Below are positions 1 to 9,600 of a stretch of DNA of 64,000 bases, piece after piece. The stretch comes from Flavobacterium sp. N1994. GTDB taxonomy: Bacteria; Bacteroidota; Bacteroidia; Flavobacteriales; Flavobacteriaceae. The stretch is from assembly GCF_025947145.1 (NCBI RefSeq), contig NZ_CP109999.1, forward strand, positions 2,976,001 to 3,040,000, read 5' to 3'. Made by a program: the position numbers and the translations under genes. Within the stretch, counting starts at the first letter, position 1. Each line of letters starts with the position of its first letter. The notes under the pieces are model-generated. The model made no database searches. It saw only the letters and a list, made by a program, of their open reading frames with translations, and was not told the DNA's origin.

Positions 1-3000
1 GATGGAACTGTAAGTACATTTGCGGGTAGTTTTGCTGGTTATACAGAAGGTCAAGGAACATTAGCTAATTTTTATAATCCAATTGGAATTACTCTTGATA
101 CATCAGGAAATATTTATGTTGGAGATTACTATAATTCAGTTATTAGAAAAATTACAAACACGGGATTAGTTAGTACATATGCTGGTGATGGTTCTAGTAA
201 TTATGTTGATGGAATTGGCAATGTTGCTTCATTCTATTTTCCTGTTGGCGTAACAACGGATTTATCTGGAAATGTATTCGTCGCAGATTCCTACACTCAA
301 CGTATAAGAAAAATAACTTCAATTGATCCATATACAATTACTCCAAACTTACCACTTGGAATTAATTTTAATACTACTACTGGTGTTTTGTCTGGTACTC
401 CAACAGAAGTTAAAGCAACAACGGTTTACACTATTTCAGCTTCTAATTATAGTGGGACAGGAACAACAACAATAAGTTTTGCAACTGCTGCTTCAGGAAC
501 AACTCCACCTGCGCCAATAGCAACATCACAAACATTCTGTAATGGAGCCACTGTTTCAAATTTGGTAGCTACTGGAACTTCACTGCAATGGTATAACATA
601 GCAACAGGAGGAACAGCATTAGCTTCAACAACACCATTAACTACAGGGAATTATTATGTTTCACAAACCGTAAACTCAATAGAAAGTGCTAGAACAACTG
701 TTGCAGTAACTGTTAATATAACTGCTGTACCAACAGCAACGTCTCAAACATTCTGTAATGGAGCTACTATTGCTAATTTAGTTGCTAGTGGAACTTCATT
801 AAAATGGTATACTGTTACAACTGGAGGAACAGCATTAGCCTCAACTACAGTATTGGCTACCGGGAATTATTATGTATCACAAACATTAAATTCATGTGAG
901 AGCTCAAGAATTGCAGTCAATGTTACTTTAAATACGACCGCACCTCCTATATCAACTTCACAAACATTTTGTAATGGAGTTACAGTTGCCAATTTGGTAG
1001 CCACAGGAACTTCTCTGCAATGGTATAACATAGCAACGGGAGGAACAGCATTAGGGTCAACTTTACCATTAACTACCGGAAATTATTATGTATCACAAAC
1101 ATTAAATTTATGCGAAAGTACTAGAACAGCAGTATCTGTAACAATAAATAATACCATTGCACCAACAGCATCGGCACAGACTTTTTGTAATTCAGCTACT
1201 GTAGCTAATTTAGTAGCCACTGGAACTGCTTTAAAATGGTATAATGTAGCAACAGGCGGAACAGCTTTAGCATCTACTATAGCATTGATAACAGGTAATT
1301 ATTATGTCACACAAACAGTAAATTCATGTGAGAGTTCAAGAACTACAGTTAATGTTATTTTAAATACAACAGTTGCACCAACAGCATCGGCACAGACTTT
1401 CAATAATTCAGCTACAGTTTCAAATTTAGTTGCTACGGGAACTTCACTGCAATGGTATACTGTTGCAACAGGAGGAACTGCTTTAGCCTCAACGACACTA
1501 TTAAGTACAGGAAATTATTATGTATCACAGACATTAAACTCTTGTGAAAGTACGAGAACATTAGTTGCAGTAACAATTAATAGTGCTCCAGGAGCACCAG
1601 CAGCAACGGCACAAACATTTTGTGGTTCGGCTACTGTTGCAAATTTGGTTGCTACAGGGACTTCTTTGCAATGGTATAACGTAGCAACAGGAGGAACAGC
1701 ATTAGCATCCACTTCACTATTAACTACAGGAAATTATTATGTTTCACAAACCGTTAACTCAATAGAAAGTGCTAGAACTACTGTTGCAATAACTGTAAAT
1801 TTAACCGCAGCACCATTAGCAACGACACAAACATTTTGCAACGGAGCTACTGTAGCTAATTTAGTAGCTACTGGAACTTCATTAAAATGGTATACTGTTA
1901 CAACTGGAGGAACTGCTTTGGCGTCAACTGCACCATTAACTACAGGGAATTATTATTTATCACAAACATTAAATTCATGTGAAAGTGCTAGAACAACAGT
2001 TGGTGTAACAGTAAATACGACAGTCTCTCCATCTGCATCAGCGCAGACTTTTTGTAATTCGGCTACAGTTTCTAATTTAGTTGCTACAGGAACTTCTTTA
2101 CAATGGTATAATGTAGCAACAGGCGGAACAGCTTTAGCATCTACTATAGCATTGATAACTGGTAATTATTATGTCACACAAACAGTAAATGCATGCGAGA
2201 GTTCAAGAACTACAGTTAATGTTATTTTAAATACAACAGTTGCACCAATAGCAACGGCACAGACTTTCAATAATTCAGCTACAGTTTCAAATTTAGTTGC
2301 TACGGGAACTTCACTGCAATGGTATACTGTTGCAACAGGAGGAACTGCTTTAGCCTCAACGACACTATTAAGTACAGGAAATTATTATGTATCACAGACA
2401 TTAAACTCTTGTGAAAGTACGAGAACATTAGTTGCAGTAACGATTAATAGTGCTCCAGGAGCACCAACAGCGTCGTCGCAAACATTTTGTGGTTCGGCTA
2501 CTGTTGCAAATTTGGTTGCTACAGGGACTTCTTTGCAATGGTATAACGTAGCAACAGGAGGAACAGCATTATCCTTAACTACACCATTAACTACAGGGAA
2601 TTATTATGTATCACAAACTGTAAACTCTATAGAAAGCGCTAGAACTACTGTTTCAGTAACTGTAAACATAACCGCTGCACCAACAGCAACGTCACAAACA
2701 TTTTGTAATGGAGCGACTGTAGCTAATTTAGTAGCAACTGGGACTGCTTTAAAATGGTACACAGTTACTACTGGAGGAACTGCTTTAGCGTCAACCTTTA
2801 GTTTGGTGTCAGGCAATTTTTATGTTACACAAACAGTAAATTCATGCGAAAGTTCAAGAACATTAGTAATTGTTACAATTAATAATACTAGTGCGCCAAC
2901 TTCAAGTTCACAAACTTTTTGTAATGGAGCTACAGTTTCGAACTTAGTTGCCACTGGAACTTCATTGCAATGGTATAATGTGTCGACAGGAGGAACAGCT

Positions 3001-5637
3001 TTAGCTTCAACTTCGGCTTTGACAACAGGAAACTATTATGTATCTCAAACAGTAAACTCTTGTGAAAGTGTTAGAACAACTGTTGCGGTAACAGTAAACA
3101 TAACAACTCCACCAATTGCTGCTGCAACTCAAAGTTTTAATAATTCTGCTATTGTTGCCAATTTAGTGGCTACTGGAACGGCTTTGAAATGGTATAGTAA
3201 TGCAACAACAGTAACGTCTTTAACACAAACAACAGCTTTAGTAAGCGGTAATTATTATGTGTCACAAACATTAAATTCATGTGAGAGTTCAAGAACATTA
3301 GTTACTGTAATTATTGACTCAACACCTGCTGCTCCAATAGCTAACTCCCAAACATTTTGTAATGGGGCTATTGTTGCTAATTTAGGTGCCACCGGAAATT
3401 CATTAAAATGGTATGATGTTGCTACTGGTGGTCTTCCATTATCTACAACAACATTACTAAATACAGGGAATTATTATGTATCACAAACTGTAAATTCAGT
3501 TGAAAGTCCTAGAACAATAGTAGCAGTAACGATAAACACAACTTTTGCCCCATCAGCATCGGCTCAAATTTTTTGTAATGGAGCTACTGTTGCTAATTTA
3601 GTGGCAACGGGAACCTCTTTGCAATGGTATAATGTTATGACCGGAGGAACAGCTTTAGCTTCGAGTACAGCAGTAGTTTCTGGGAATTATTATGTCTCGC
3701 AAACAGTAAACTCATGTGAAAGTACTAGAACATTGGCAGTTGTTACTGTTAATACTACAGCTGCACCAATTGCAACAGCTCAAACTTTTTGTGATTCAGT
3801 TACTATTGCTAATTTAGTCGCAACTGGAACTTCTTTACAATGGTATACTGTTGCAACAGGCGGAACGGCTATAGCCTCAACTACAGCTTTGACAACAGGA
3901 AGCTATTATGTGTCACAAACACTAAACTTATGTGAAAGTACAAGGACTACTGTTGCGGTGACAATCAATACAACTGCATCGCCAACAGCAACGGCTCAAA
4001 CTTTCTGTAATTCAGCTACTATTGCTAATTTAGTGGCAACTGGAACCTCTTTGAAATGGTACGATGTTGCTACTGGCGGAACAGCTTTAGTTTCAAGTAC
4101 AGCCTTAGCTTCTGGTAATTACTATGTTTCACAAACAGTAAACTCTTGTGAAAGTGCAAGAACAGCTGTTGCTATAACAGTAAGTACGGTGGCAACTCCA
4201 TCGACATCAGCACAGACATTTTGTAATGGAGCTACTGTTGCTAATTTAGTTGCAACGGGAACTTCTTTGAAATGGTACAATGTTGCGACTGGCGGAACGG
4301 CTTTAGTATTGAATACTGCCTTAGTTTCTGGAAATTATTATGTTTCACAAACAGTAAACTCATGTGAGAGTGCAAGAACAGCTGTTGCTATAACAGTAAA
4401 TACAACAGTTGCACCATTGGCATCAGCTCAGACTTTTTGTAATTCAGCTACTGTTTCTAATTTAGTGGCGACTGGATCTTTTTTAAGTTGGTATAATGTA
4501 TCTACTGGTGGAACTGCTTTAGCATCAAATACTACTTTGAGTTCTGGTAATTATTATGTTTCTCAAATTTTAAATTCATGTGAAAGTAATAGAACAATAG
4601 TTGCAGTAACAGTAAATGTAACACCTGCTCCAACTGCAACTTCTCAATCATTTAATGCTGGAGCTACTGTTGCTAATTTAGTAGCAACAGGAACTTCATT
4701 GAAATGGTATACTGTTGCAATTGGCGGAAGCGCTTTGTTGTCAACGACTTCAATATCTACAGGTAATTATTATGTTTCACAAACATTAAATTCATGTGAA
4801 AGTGCTAGAACTTTAGTGGCTGTAACTGTTAGCAATATTGTTACTGCTCCAATAGCTTTAGCACAAACATTCTGTATTTCAGCTACTGTTTCAGACTTAG
4901 TGGCAACTGGAATTTCATTGAAATGGTATACTGTTGCAACAGGAGGCGCAGCATTGGCATCAACGACAGTTTTGGTTACAGGAAATTATTATGTATCACA
5001 AACGATAAACTCAATTGAGGGACCAAGAACACTAGTTTCAGTGAGAATTTATGCAGCTCCAATTGCTAGATCAATTAACTCACCTACAACTTCAGGAAGT
5101 GTTAGGTACCCAATATGTACTTCTGCTACTAAAGTTTTGAATGTTAGACAAGGGTATAGTGCTACTAAAATTCTTTGGGAAACAGCTGTTGTCCCACTTA
5201 ATTCAAATACAGCCCCTACATCAACTGATTACACACTAATAGATGGTGCTAACGGACCAAGTTATACTGTAACAACCGCAACAGCTGGAAAAAATTACTT
5301 TAGAGCCAAATTTATTAATGGAGATTGCGATGCAACTGCTGTTTATAGTTCACCAATAATAGTATATTATAATGTATGTGCTACTAATAAGTTGATTTCT
5401 GTTTTTAGTTATCCAAATCCATATTCACAGAATTTCAATTTAAATTTAACTACCACTAGTGAGGAAAAAGTTGGAGTTTCTGTATACGACATGACTGGTA
5501 GATTAATGGAGGAGCGAGAACTGAATCTGTCTGAAGTATCTGAATTTAAAACAGGTGAGCGTTACCCTACTGGAATTTACAATATCGTTGTTAATCAAGG
5601 AGGAGAAATTGAAACTACTAGGGTGATTAAACAGTAG
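1..5637 (+). CDS. Large surface adhesin, 3' part: NHL repeats, 21 Ig-like modules, T9SS type A sorting domain (5'-truncated by window edge)
   Basis: The frame is open from base 1, so the gene begins upstream; 1878 residues are visible. The first ~115 residues hold NHL-type repeats (GITLDTSGNIYVGDYYNS and a second copy GVTTDLSGNVFVADSY), normally blades of a beta-propeller. A putative-Ig segment (GVLSGTPTE) follows. From base ~511 to ~5055 there are 21 modules of about 72 residues, each with a QTFCNGATVANLVATG start, a (Q/K)WY core and a GNYYVSQT end; these resemble the Ig-like modules common in Bacteroidota surface proteins. The last ~80 residues form a T9SS type A domain (YPNPYSQNF, YDMTGRL, GIYNIVV, ending RVIKQ), so the protein should be exported by the type IX system and surface-anchored or released. 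An in-frame TTG at 388 is internal and not the start. Adhesion is the inferred role. Confidence 0.85.
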   Translation, partial: DGTVSTFAGSFAGYTEGQGTLANFYNPIGITLDTSGNIYVGDYYNSVIRKITNTGLVSTYAGDGSSNYVDGIGNVASFYFPVGVTTDLSGNVFVADSYTQRIRKITSIDPYTITPNLPLGINFNTTTGVLSGTPTEVKATTVYTISASNYSGTGTTTISFATAASGTTPPAPIATSQTFCNGATVSNLVATGTSLQWYNIATGGTALASTTPLTTGNYYVSQTVNSIESARTTVAVTVNITAVPTATSQTFCNGATIANLVASGTSLKWYTVTTGGTALASTTVLATGNYYVSQTLNSCESSRIAVNVTLNTTAPPISTSQTFCNGVTVANLVATGTSLQWYNIATGGTALGSTLPLTTGNYYVSQTLNLCESTRTAVSVTINNTIAPTASAQTFCNSATVANLVATGTALKWYNVATGGTALASTIALITGNYYVTQTVNSCESSRTTVNVILNTTVAPTASAQTFNNSATVSNLVATGTSLQWYTVATGGTALASTTLLSTGNYYVSQTLNSCESTRTLVAVTINSAPGAPAATAQTFCGSATVANLVATGTSLQWYNVATGGTALASTSLLTTGNYYVSQTVNSIESARTTVAITVNLTAAPLATTQTFCNGATVANLVATGTSLKWYTVTTGGTALASTAPLTTGNYYLSQTLNSCESARTTVGVTVNTTVSPSASAQTFCNSATVSNLVATGTSLQWYNVATGGTALASTIALITGNYYVTQTVNACESSRTTVNVILNTTVAPIATAQTFNNSATVSNLVATGTSLQWYTVATGGTALASTTLLSTGNYYVSQTLNSCESTRTLVAVTINSAPGAPTASSQTFCGSATVANLVATGTSLQWYNVATGGTALSLTTPLTTGNYYVSQTVNSIESARTTVSVTVNITAAPTATSQTFCNGATVANLVATGTALKWYTVTTGGTALASTFSLVSGNFYVTQTVNSCESSRTLVIVTINNTSAPTSSSQTFCNGATVSNLVATGTSLQWYNVSTGGTALASTSALTTGNYYVSQTVNSCESVRTTVAVTVNITTPPIAAATQSFNNSAIVANLVATGTALKWYSNATTVTSLTQTTALVSGNYYVSQTLNSCESSRTLVTVIIDSTPAAPIANSQTFCNGAIVANLGATGNSLKWYDVATGGLPLSTTTLLNTGNYYVSQTVNSVESPRTIVAVTINTTFAPSASAQIFCNGATVANLVATGTSLQWYNVMTGGTALASSTAVVSGNYYVSQTVNSCESTRTLAVVTVNTTAAPIATAQTFCDSVTIANLVATGTSLQWYTVATGGTAIASTTALTTGSYYVSQTLNLCESTRTTVAVTINTTASPTATAQTFCNSATIANLVATGTSLKWYDVATGGTALVSSTALASGNYYVSQTVNSCESARTAVAITVSTVATPSTSAQTFCNGATVANLVATGTSLKWYNVATGGTALVLNTALVSGNYYVSQTVNSCESARTAVAITVNTTVAPLASAQTFCNSATVSNLVATGSFLSWYNVSTGGTALASNTTLSSGNYYVSQILNSCESNRTIVAVTVNVTPAPTATSQSFNAGATVANLVATGTSLKWYTVAIGGSALLSTTSISTGNYYVSQTLNSCESARTLVAVTVSNIVTAPIALAQTFCISATVSDLVATGISLKWYTVATGGAALASTTVLVTGNYYVSQTINSIEGPRTLVSVRIYAAPIARSINSPTTSGSVRYPICTSATKVLNVRQGYSATKILWETAVVPLNSNTAPTSTDYTLIDGANGPSYTVTTATAGKNYFRAKFINGDCDATAVYSSPIIVYYNVCATNKLISVFSYPNPYSQNFNLNLTTTSEEKVGVSVYDMTGRLMEERELNLSEVSEFKTGERYPTGIYNIVVNQGGEIETTRVIKQ
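1237..1704 (+). repeat. Near-identical DNA block, copy 1 (four-module duplication)
   Basis: This 468-bp block is almost identical to 2104-2571, with an exact offset of 867 bp (four Ig-like modules). It covers the end of module 4, all of module 5 and the start of module 6, including the Cys-less NNSATV module and the shared GAPGAP linker. It points to a recent unequal crossover or slippage event. Confidence 0.8.
2104..2571 (+). repeat. Near-identical DNA block, copy 2 (four-module duplication)
   Basis: Second copy of the 468-bp block at 1237-1704, offset 867 bp. The few differences are scattered single bases, for example gcatgc against tcatgt before the GAGAGTTC motif, so the duplication is recent but not brand new. 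Confidence 0.8.
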
Positions 5638-6110
5638 TCGATTTTAAAAATAATAATAAGGGCTCTTTAATTTAAATTAAAGAGCCCTTATTATATAAAA
5701 AGATATGAAAAATGAGTAATGTTTGTAACCTTACTTTTTAAGTAATAAAATGAACCCAAATGAAACAGATAATTGCCATTTTATTGATATTGATAAATTA
5801 GTTTATTATTAGCAATTTTTTTCTTTCAATTTCTTTTTAACTACACAAAAAAGCATATAATCGATTAAATTAATTTTTTTAACTTTGAAAAACTGCACTT
5901 AATCGATGAAATAAATTCATTCATAGAAAATTTTAGGTTTTTTTAACATCCATTATTTTTTCTATATACTTTTATCATCCCAATTAACATCTACCATCAA
6001 TTATTTCTTAATTGACTACATTAAGTTTGAATATCAAATTTTAATTAGTCATACTAAAATACTAAACTGATCCTATTCATGATGTGGTATAAATTTAATA
6101 CCTAATCATT
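5638..6110 (+). promoter_or_regulatory. 473-bp intergenic region upstream of the giant adhesin operon
   Basis: Very AT-rich, with no gene seen. It holds the terminator at 5655-5692, a TAACTTTG element (5880-5887) matching the Bacteroidota -7 box, a 16-base imperfect direct repeat around TAATCGAT at 5858 and 5900 that flanks that box, and a long imperfect hairpin at 6013-6051. A second -7-like TAAGTTTG at 6022-6029 lies inside that hairpin. No good -33 TTG was found at the right distance, so the promoter assignment is tentative. If 5880-5887 is used, the leader is about 220 nt. Confidence 0.45.
5655..5692 (+). terminator. Strong hairpin terminator after the Ig-like adhesin
   Basis: A perfect 16-bp stem (AATAAGGGCTCTTTAA, 5655-5670, with 5677-5692) around a TTTAAA loop lies 18 bases past the stop. 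There is no long T run after it on the plus strand, but the stem is long and stable. Confidence 0.8.
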
Positions 6111-6632
6111 ATGAAAAACAGTACTTTAATTAATTTTCTAGAATGCCTGCACATTCGAGACTACAGTTCTCCTGTAGAAGAAAACGGCTTTAAGATGGAT
6201 TTTAGTCGAGTGAATTATTCACAAAACACAACAAATTCCATTAAAAAAACTTCTGAAAAGAAAGGTAGTATTCCAAGTTTTTTTATACTTGTTTTACTCT
6301 TTCTATTTACTAATTTTTTATTTGCTCAACAACCAGCATGTAATTTGAATGGTGTTTTAGAGGCCAAACGTCTAAGAGATGGAGGTCAAAATTTCACTAT
6401 AAATTCTGAAGTTTATAGATCAGTTCCTGGAACGATTTATAAATGGGAATTTAAATCCAATAATTCTGCTGCGTCTTTTGCTACACAAAATGGACAGCCA
6501 AACATTACAATAAATCCCGGTAATAAAATCGGAGCATTTAATTTAAAATTAACGGTTATCAACCCACCTACTTCAAGAGGTGCTAGTAAAACATGTTCTT
6601 GTACAAAATCGGTTTCTATCGGTAACCTTTAA
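6111..6632 (+). CDS. Small secreted protein homologous to the N-terminal domain of the giant adhesin
   Basis: 173 residues. The start MKNSTL is identical to that of the next gene. A long n-region of ~50 residues precedes one hydrophobic segment (FFILVLLFLFTNFLFA) and a likely signal-peptidase site before QQPACNL. The mature ~100 residues align by eye with the first ~110 mature residues of the 3466-residue protein: PACNL start, an IGAFNLKLTV strand against TAEFNLQLDV, and a CSCTKSVSI end against CECSKSVSI. It has no repeats and no T9SS sorting domain. It lies 20 bases before the giant gene with no terminator between, so the two are probably co-transcribed. It could be a partial duplicate or a separate partner or cap for the giant protein; function unknown. 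Confidence 0.7.
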   Translation: MKNSTLINFLECLHIRDYSSPVEENGFKMDFSRVNYSQNTTNSIKKTSEKKGSIPSFFILVLLFLFTNFLFAQQPACNLNGVLEAKRLRDGGQNFTINSEVYRSVPGTIYKWEFKSNNSAASFATQNGQPNITINPGNKIGAFNLKLTVINPPTSRGASKTCSCTKSVSIGNL

Positions 6633-6652
6633 TTTATTTAAAAACCTAATAC

Positions 6653-9600
6653 ATGAAAAATTCAACTTTATTCAGTATAGAAACAAGATTTAAAAATCGT
6701 TTCTATTGTTGTTGCGAAAGTCTTAAAGGAAATTTCAAATTTCTTTTGGTTTTCCTACTATTTATGGGTTCCTTTTCTCAAGGAGTTTCTGCACAAGGAA
6801 CATTAGTGCCTGCTTGTAATCTTATCGGACCACTTGAAGGTTGTGCAGTAGCTAATTCTTTAGACACTTCAGGCGATATCACAATTAATATTGTGGTAGC
6901 AAGAAGTGGATTGCCAAATCTTTTAGATCCACAGCATAATTTAAATTTTGCGTATTCATTTCCTTCTAATAGTTCTGGAGCTTTTATCAGAACTTATGGG
7001 AATGTAGTATATGATCCAATTGCAAATAAAACTACACAATCGTTACAGGTTTTTCCTGGTACTACTACTGCAGAGTTTAATTTACAATTAGACGTAACTA
7101 ATTCAACAAGTTCTCCTCATACATTTTGTGAGTGTAGTAAATCAGTTTCGATATCGAAAGTGGCTGCTACTTCTTCTTACAGTCCAATCTTATGTTACGG
7201 ACAATTATCAACTCTTACAGCAGTAGGTTCATTCTCTGATGTTGGAACTTACACCTATACTCTTTTACCGAGTGGACCTTCTAATTCAACAGGTATATTT
7301 CCTAATTTACCAGGAAGTGTATCTGGTATCACATATATTGTAGATGTTATGTCAGCTGAAGGATGTGAAACAACAACTTCACAAACAATTACACAACCAG
7401 CATTTAATCCAGTTATTTTGAGTTGTCCTCAAACAACAACAATTACAGCATGTCAAACTCAAGACGCAGTTAATACGGCATTTAATAATTGGTTAAATTC
7501 ATTCAGCTATACAGGAGGTACAAATCCTTCTTTAATTAGAAATCCTTTGCAACCATCTGCACCTTTAGCATGTGGTGGAGCTACTTCAGTTACTTGGACG
7601 GTTACTGATCAATGTGGTCAACAACAAACTTGTACAAGTACATTTACAGTTCCTGTACCACCAACTGTTAATGTAACAAAACCACAAGACAGTGTAACAG
7701 GAGCATGTACTTATGCCAATCAAGATGCAGCCAATGCAGCATTCACTACATGGTTAGCAGGATTTACAGTAAGTGGAGGATGTTCTCCAATAGGAAGTTA
7801 TGGACAACCACAAGCTCCAGCATATTGTGGAGGAGCAACAACAGTTACTTATACAGTATCTGATAAATGTTACCAGTCAACTACACATACAGCAACCTTT
7901 ACTATCACACCAGCACCAGCTGTTAATGTTATAAAACCACAAGACAGTGTAACAGGTGTATGTACCTATGCAAATCAAGATGCAGCCAATGCAGCATTCA
8001 CTACATGGTTAGCAGGATTTACAGTAAGTGGAGGATGTTCGCCAGTAGGAAGTTATGGACAACCACAAGCACCAGCTTATTGTGGAGGAGCAACAACAGT
8101 TACATATACAGTATCTGATAAATGTTACCAAACCACTACTCATACAGCTACGTTTACTATTACACCAGCACCAGCAGTTAATGTGACAAGTGCACAAGAC
8201 AGTTCAACTGGAGCTTGTACCTATGTTAATCAAGATGCAGCCAATGCAGCATTCGCTAGATGGTTATCAGGATTTGCAGTAAGTGGAGGATGTTCACCAT
8301 CAGGAAGCTTTGGAGAAGGAACACCTTCTGCACCAGCTTATTGTGGAGGATCAACTACAGTTACTTATACAGTATCTGATAAATGTTATCAACCAACTAG
8401 ACATACAGCTACGTTTACTATTACACCAGCACCAGCTGTTAATGTTATAAAACCACAAGACAGTGTAACAGGTGCATGTACCTATGCAAATCAAGATGCA
8501 GCCAATGCAGCATTCACTACATGGTTAGCAGGATTTACAGTAAGTGGAGGATGTTCGCCAGTAGGAAGTTATGGACAACCACAAGCACCAGCTTATTGTG
8601 GAGGAGCAACAACAGTTACATATACAGTATCTGATAAATGTTACCAATCAACTTCTCATACAGCTACGTTTACTATTACACCAGCACCAGCAGTTAATGT
8701 GACAAGTGCACAAGACAGTACAACCGGAGCATGTTCTTATGCCAATCAAGATGCAGCCAATGCAGCATTCGCTACATGGTTATCAGGATTTACAGTAAGT
8801 GGAGGATGTTCACCAGTAGGAAGCTTTGGAGAAGGAACACCTTCTGCACCAGCATATTGTGGAGGAGCAACAACAGTTACTTATACAGTATCTGATAAAT
8901 GTTACCAATCAACTTCTCATACAGCTACGTTTACTATTACACCAGCACCAGCAGTTAATGTGACAAGTGCACAAGACAGTACAACTGGAGCATGTTCTTA
9001 TGCCAATCAAGATGCAGCCAATGCAGCATTCGCTACATGGTTATCAGGATTTACAGTAAGTGGAGGATGTTCACCAATAGGAAGTTATGGACAACCACAA
9101 GCACCAGCTTATTGTGGAGGAGCAACAACAGTTACTTATACAGTATCTGATAAATGTTACCAATCAACTTCTCATACAGCTACGTTTACTATTACACCAG
9201 CACCAGCTGTTAATGTGACAAGCGCACAAGACAGTACAACTGGAGCATGTATTTATGCCAATCAAGATGCAGCCAATGCAGCATTCGCTACATGGTTAGC
9301 AGGATTTACAGTAAGTGGAGGATGTTCACCAATAGGAAGTTATGGACAACCACAAGCACCAGCTTATTGTGGAGGGTCAACAACAGTTACTTATAGAGTT
9401 AGTGATAAATGTTACCAATCAACTTCTCATACAGCTACGTTTACTATTACACCAGCACCAGCAGTTAATGTGACAAGTGCACAAGACAGTACAACCGGAG
9501 CATGTTCTTATGCCAATCAAGATGCAGCCAATGCAGCATTCGCTACATGGTTATCAGGATTTACAGTAAGTGGAGGATGTTCACCAGTAGGAAGCTTTGG

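Larger units (their letters stand above)
511..5055 (+). repeat. 21 tandem Ig-like module repeats (~216 bp each)
   Basis: Twenty-one coding repeats, mean about 72 codons, lie head to tail with no spacer. Most carry one Cys near the start (QTFC) and a second in NSCES. Modules 1, 6 and 10 have NSIES instead of NSCES, and modules 5, 9, 13 and 20 lack the first Cys (QTFNN, QSFNN, QSFNA). Cysteine content therefore varies along the array in a partly periodic way. Confidence 0.85.

Noticed and set aside
388-390. TTG as the start of the first adhesin
   Set aside because: The frame upstream is open to base 1 and encodes NHL repeats, so the gene starts before the window.
1518-2816. Minus-strand frames opposite the Ig-like modules
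   Set aside because: Antisense shadows that recur with the module; no independent promoter or family.
6022-6029. TAAGTTTG as the adhesin operon promoter
   Set aside because: It lies inside the stem of a hairpin and lacks a -33 TTG at the right spacing; kept only as a weak alternative.
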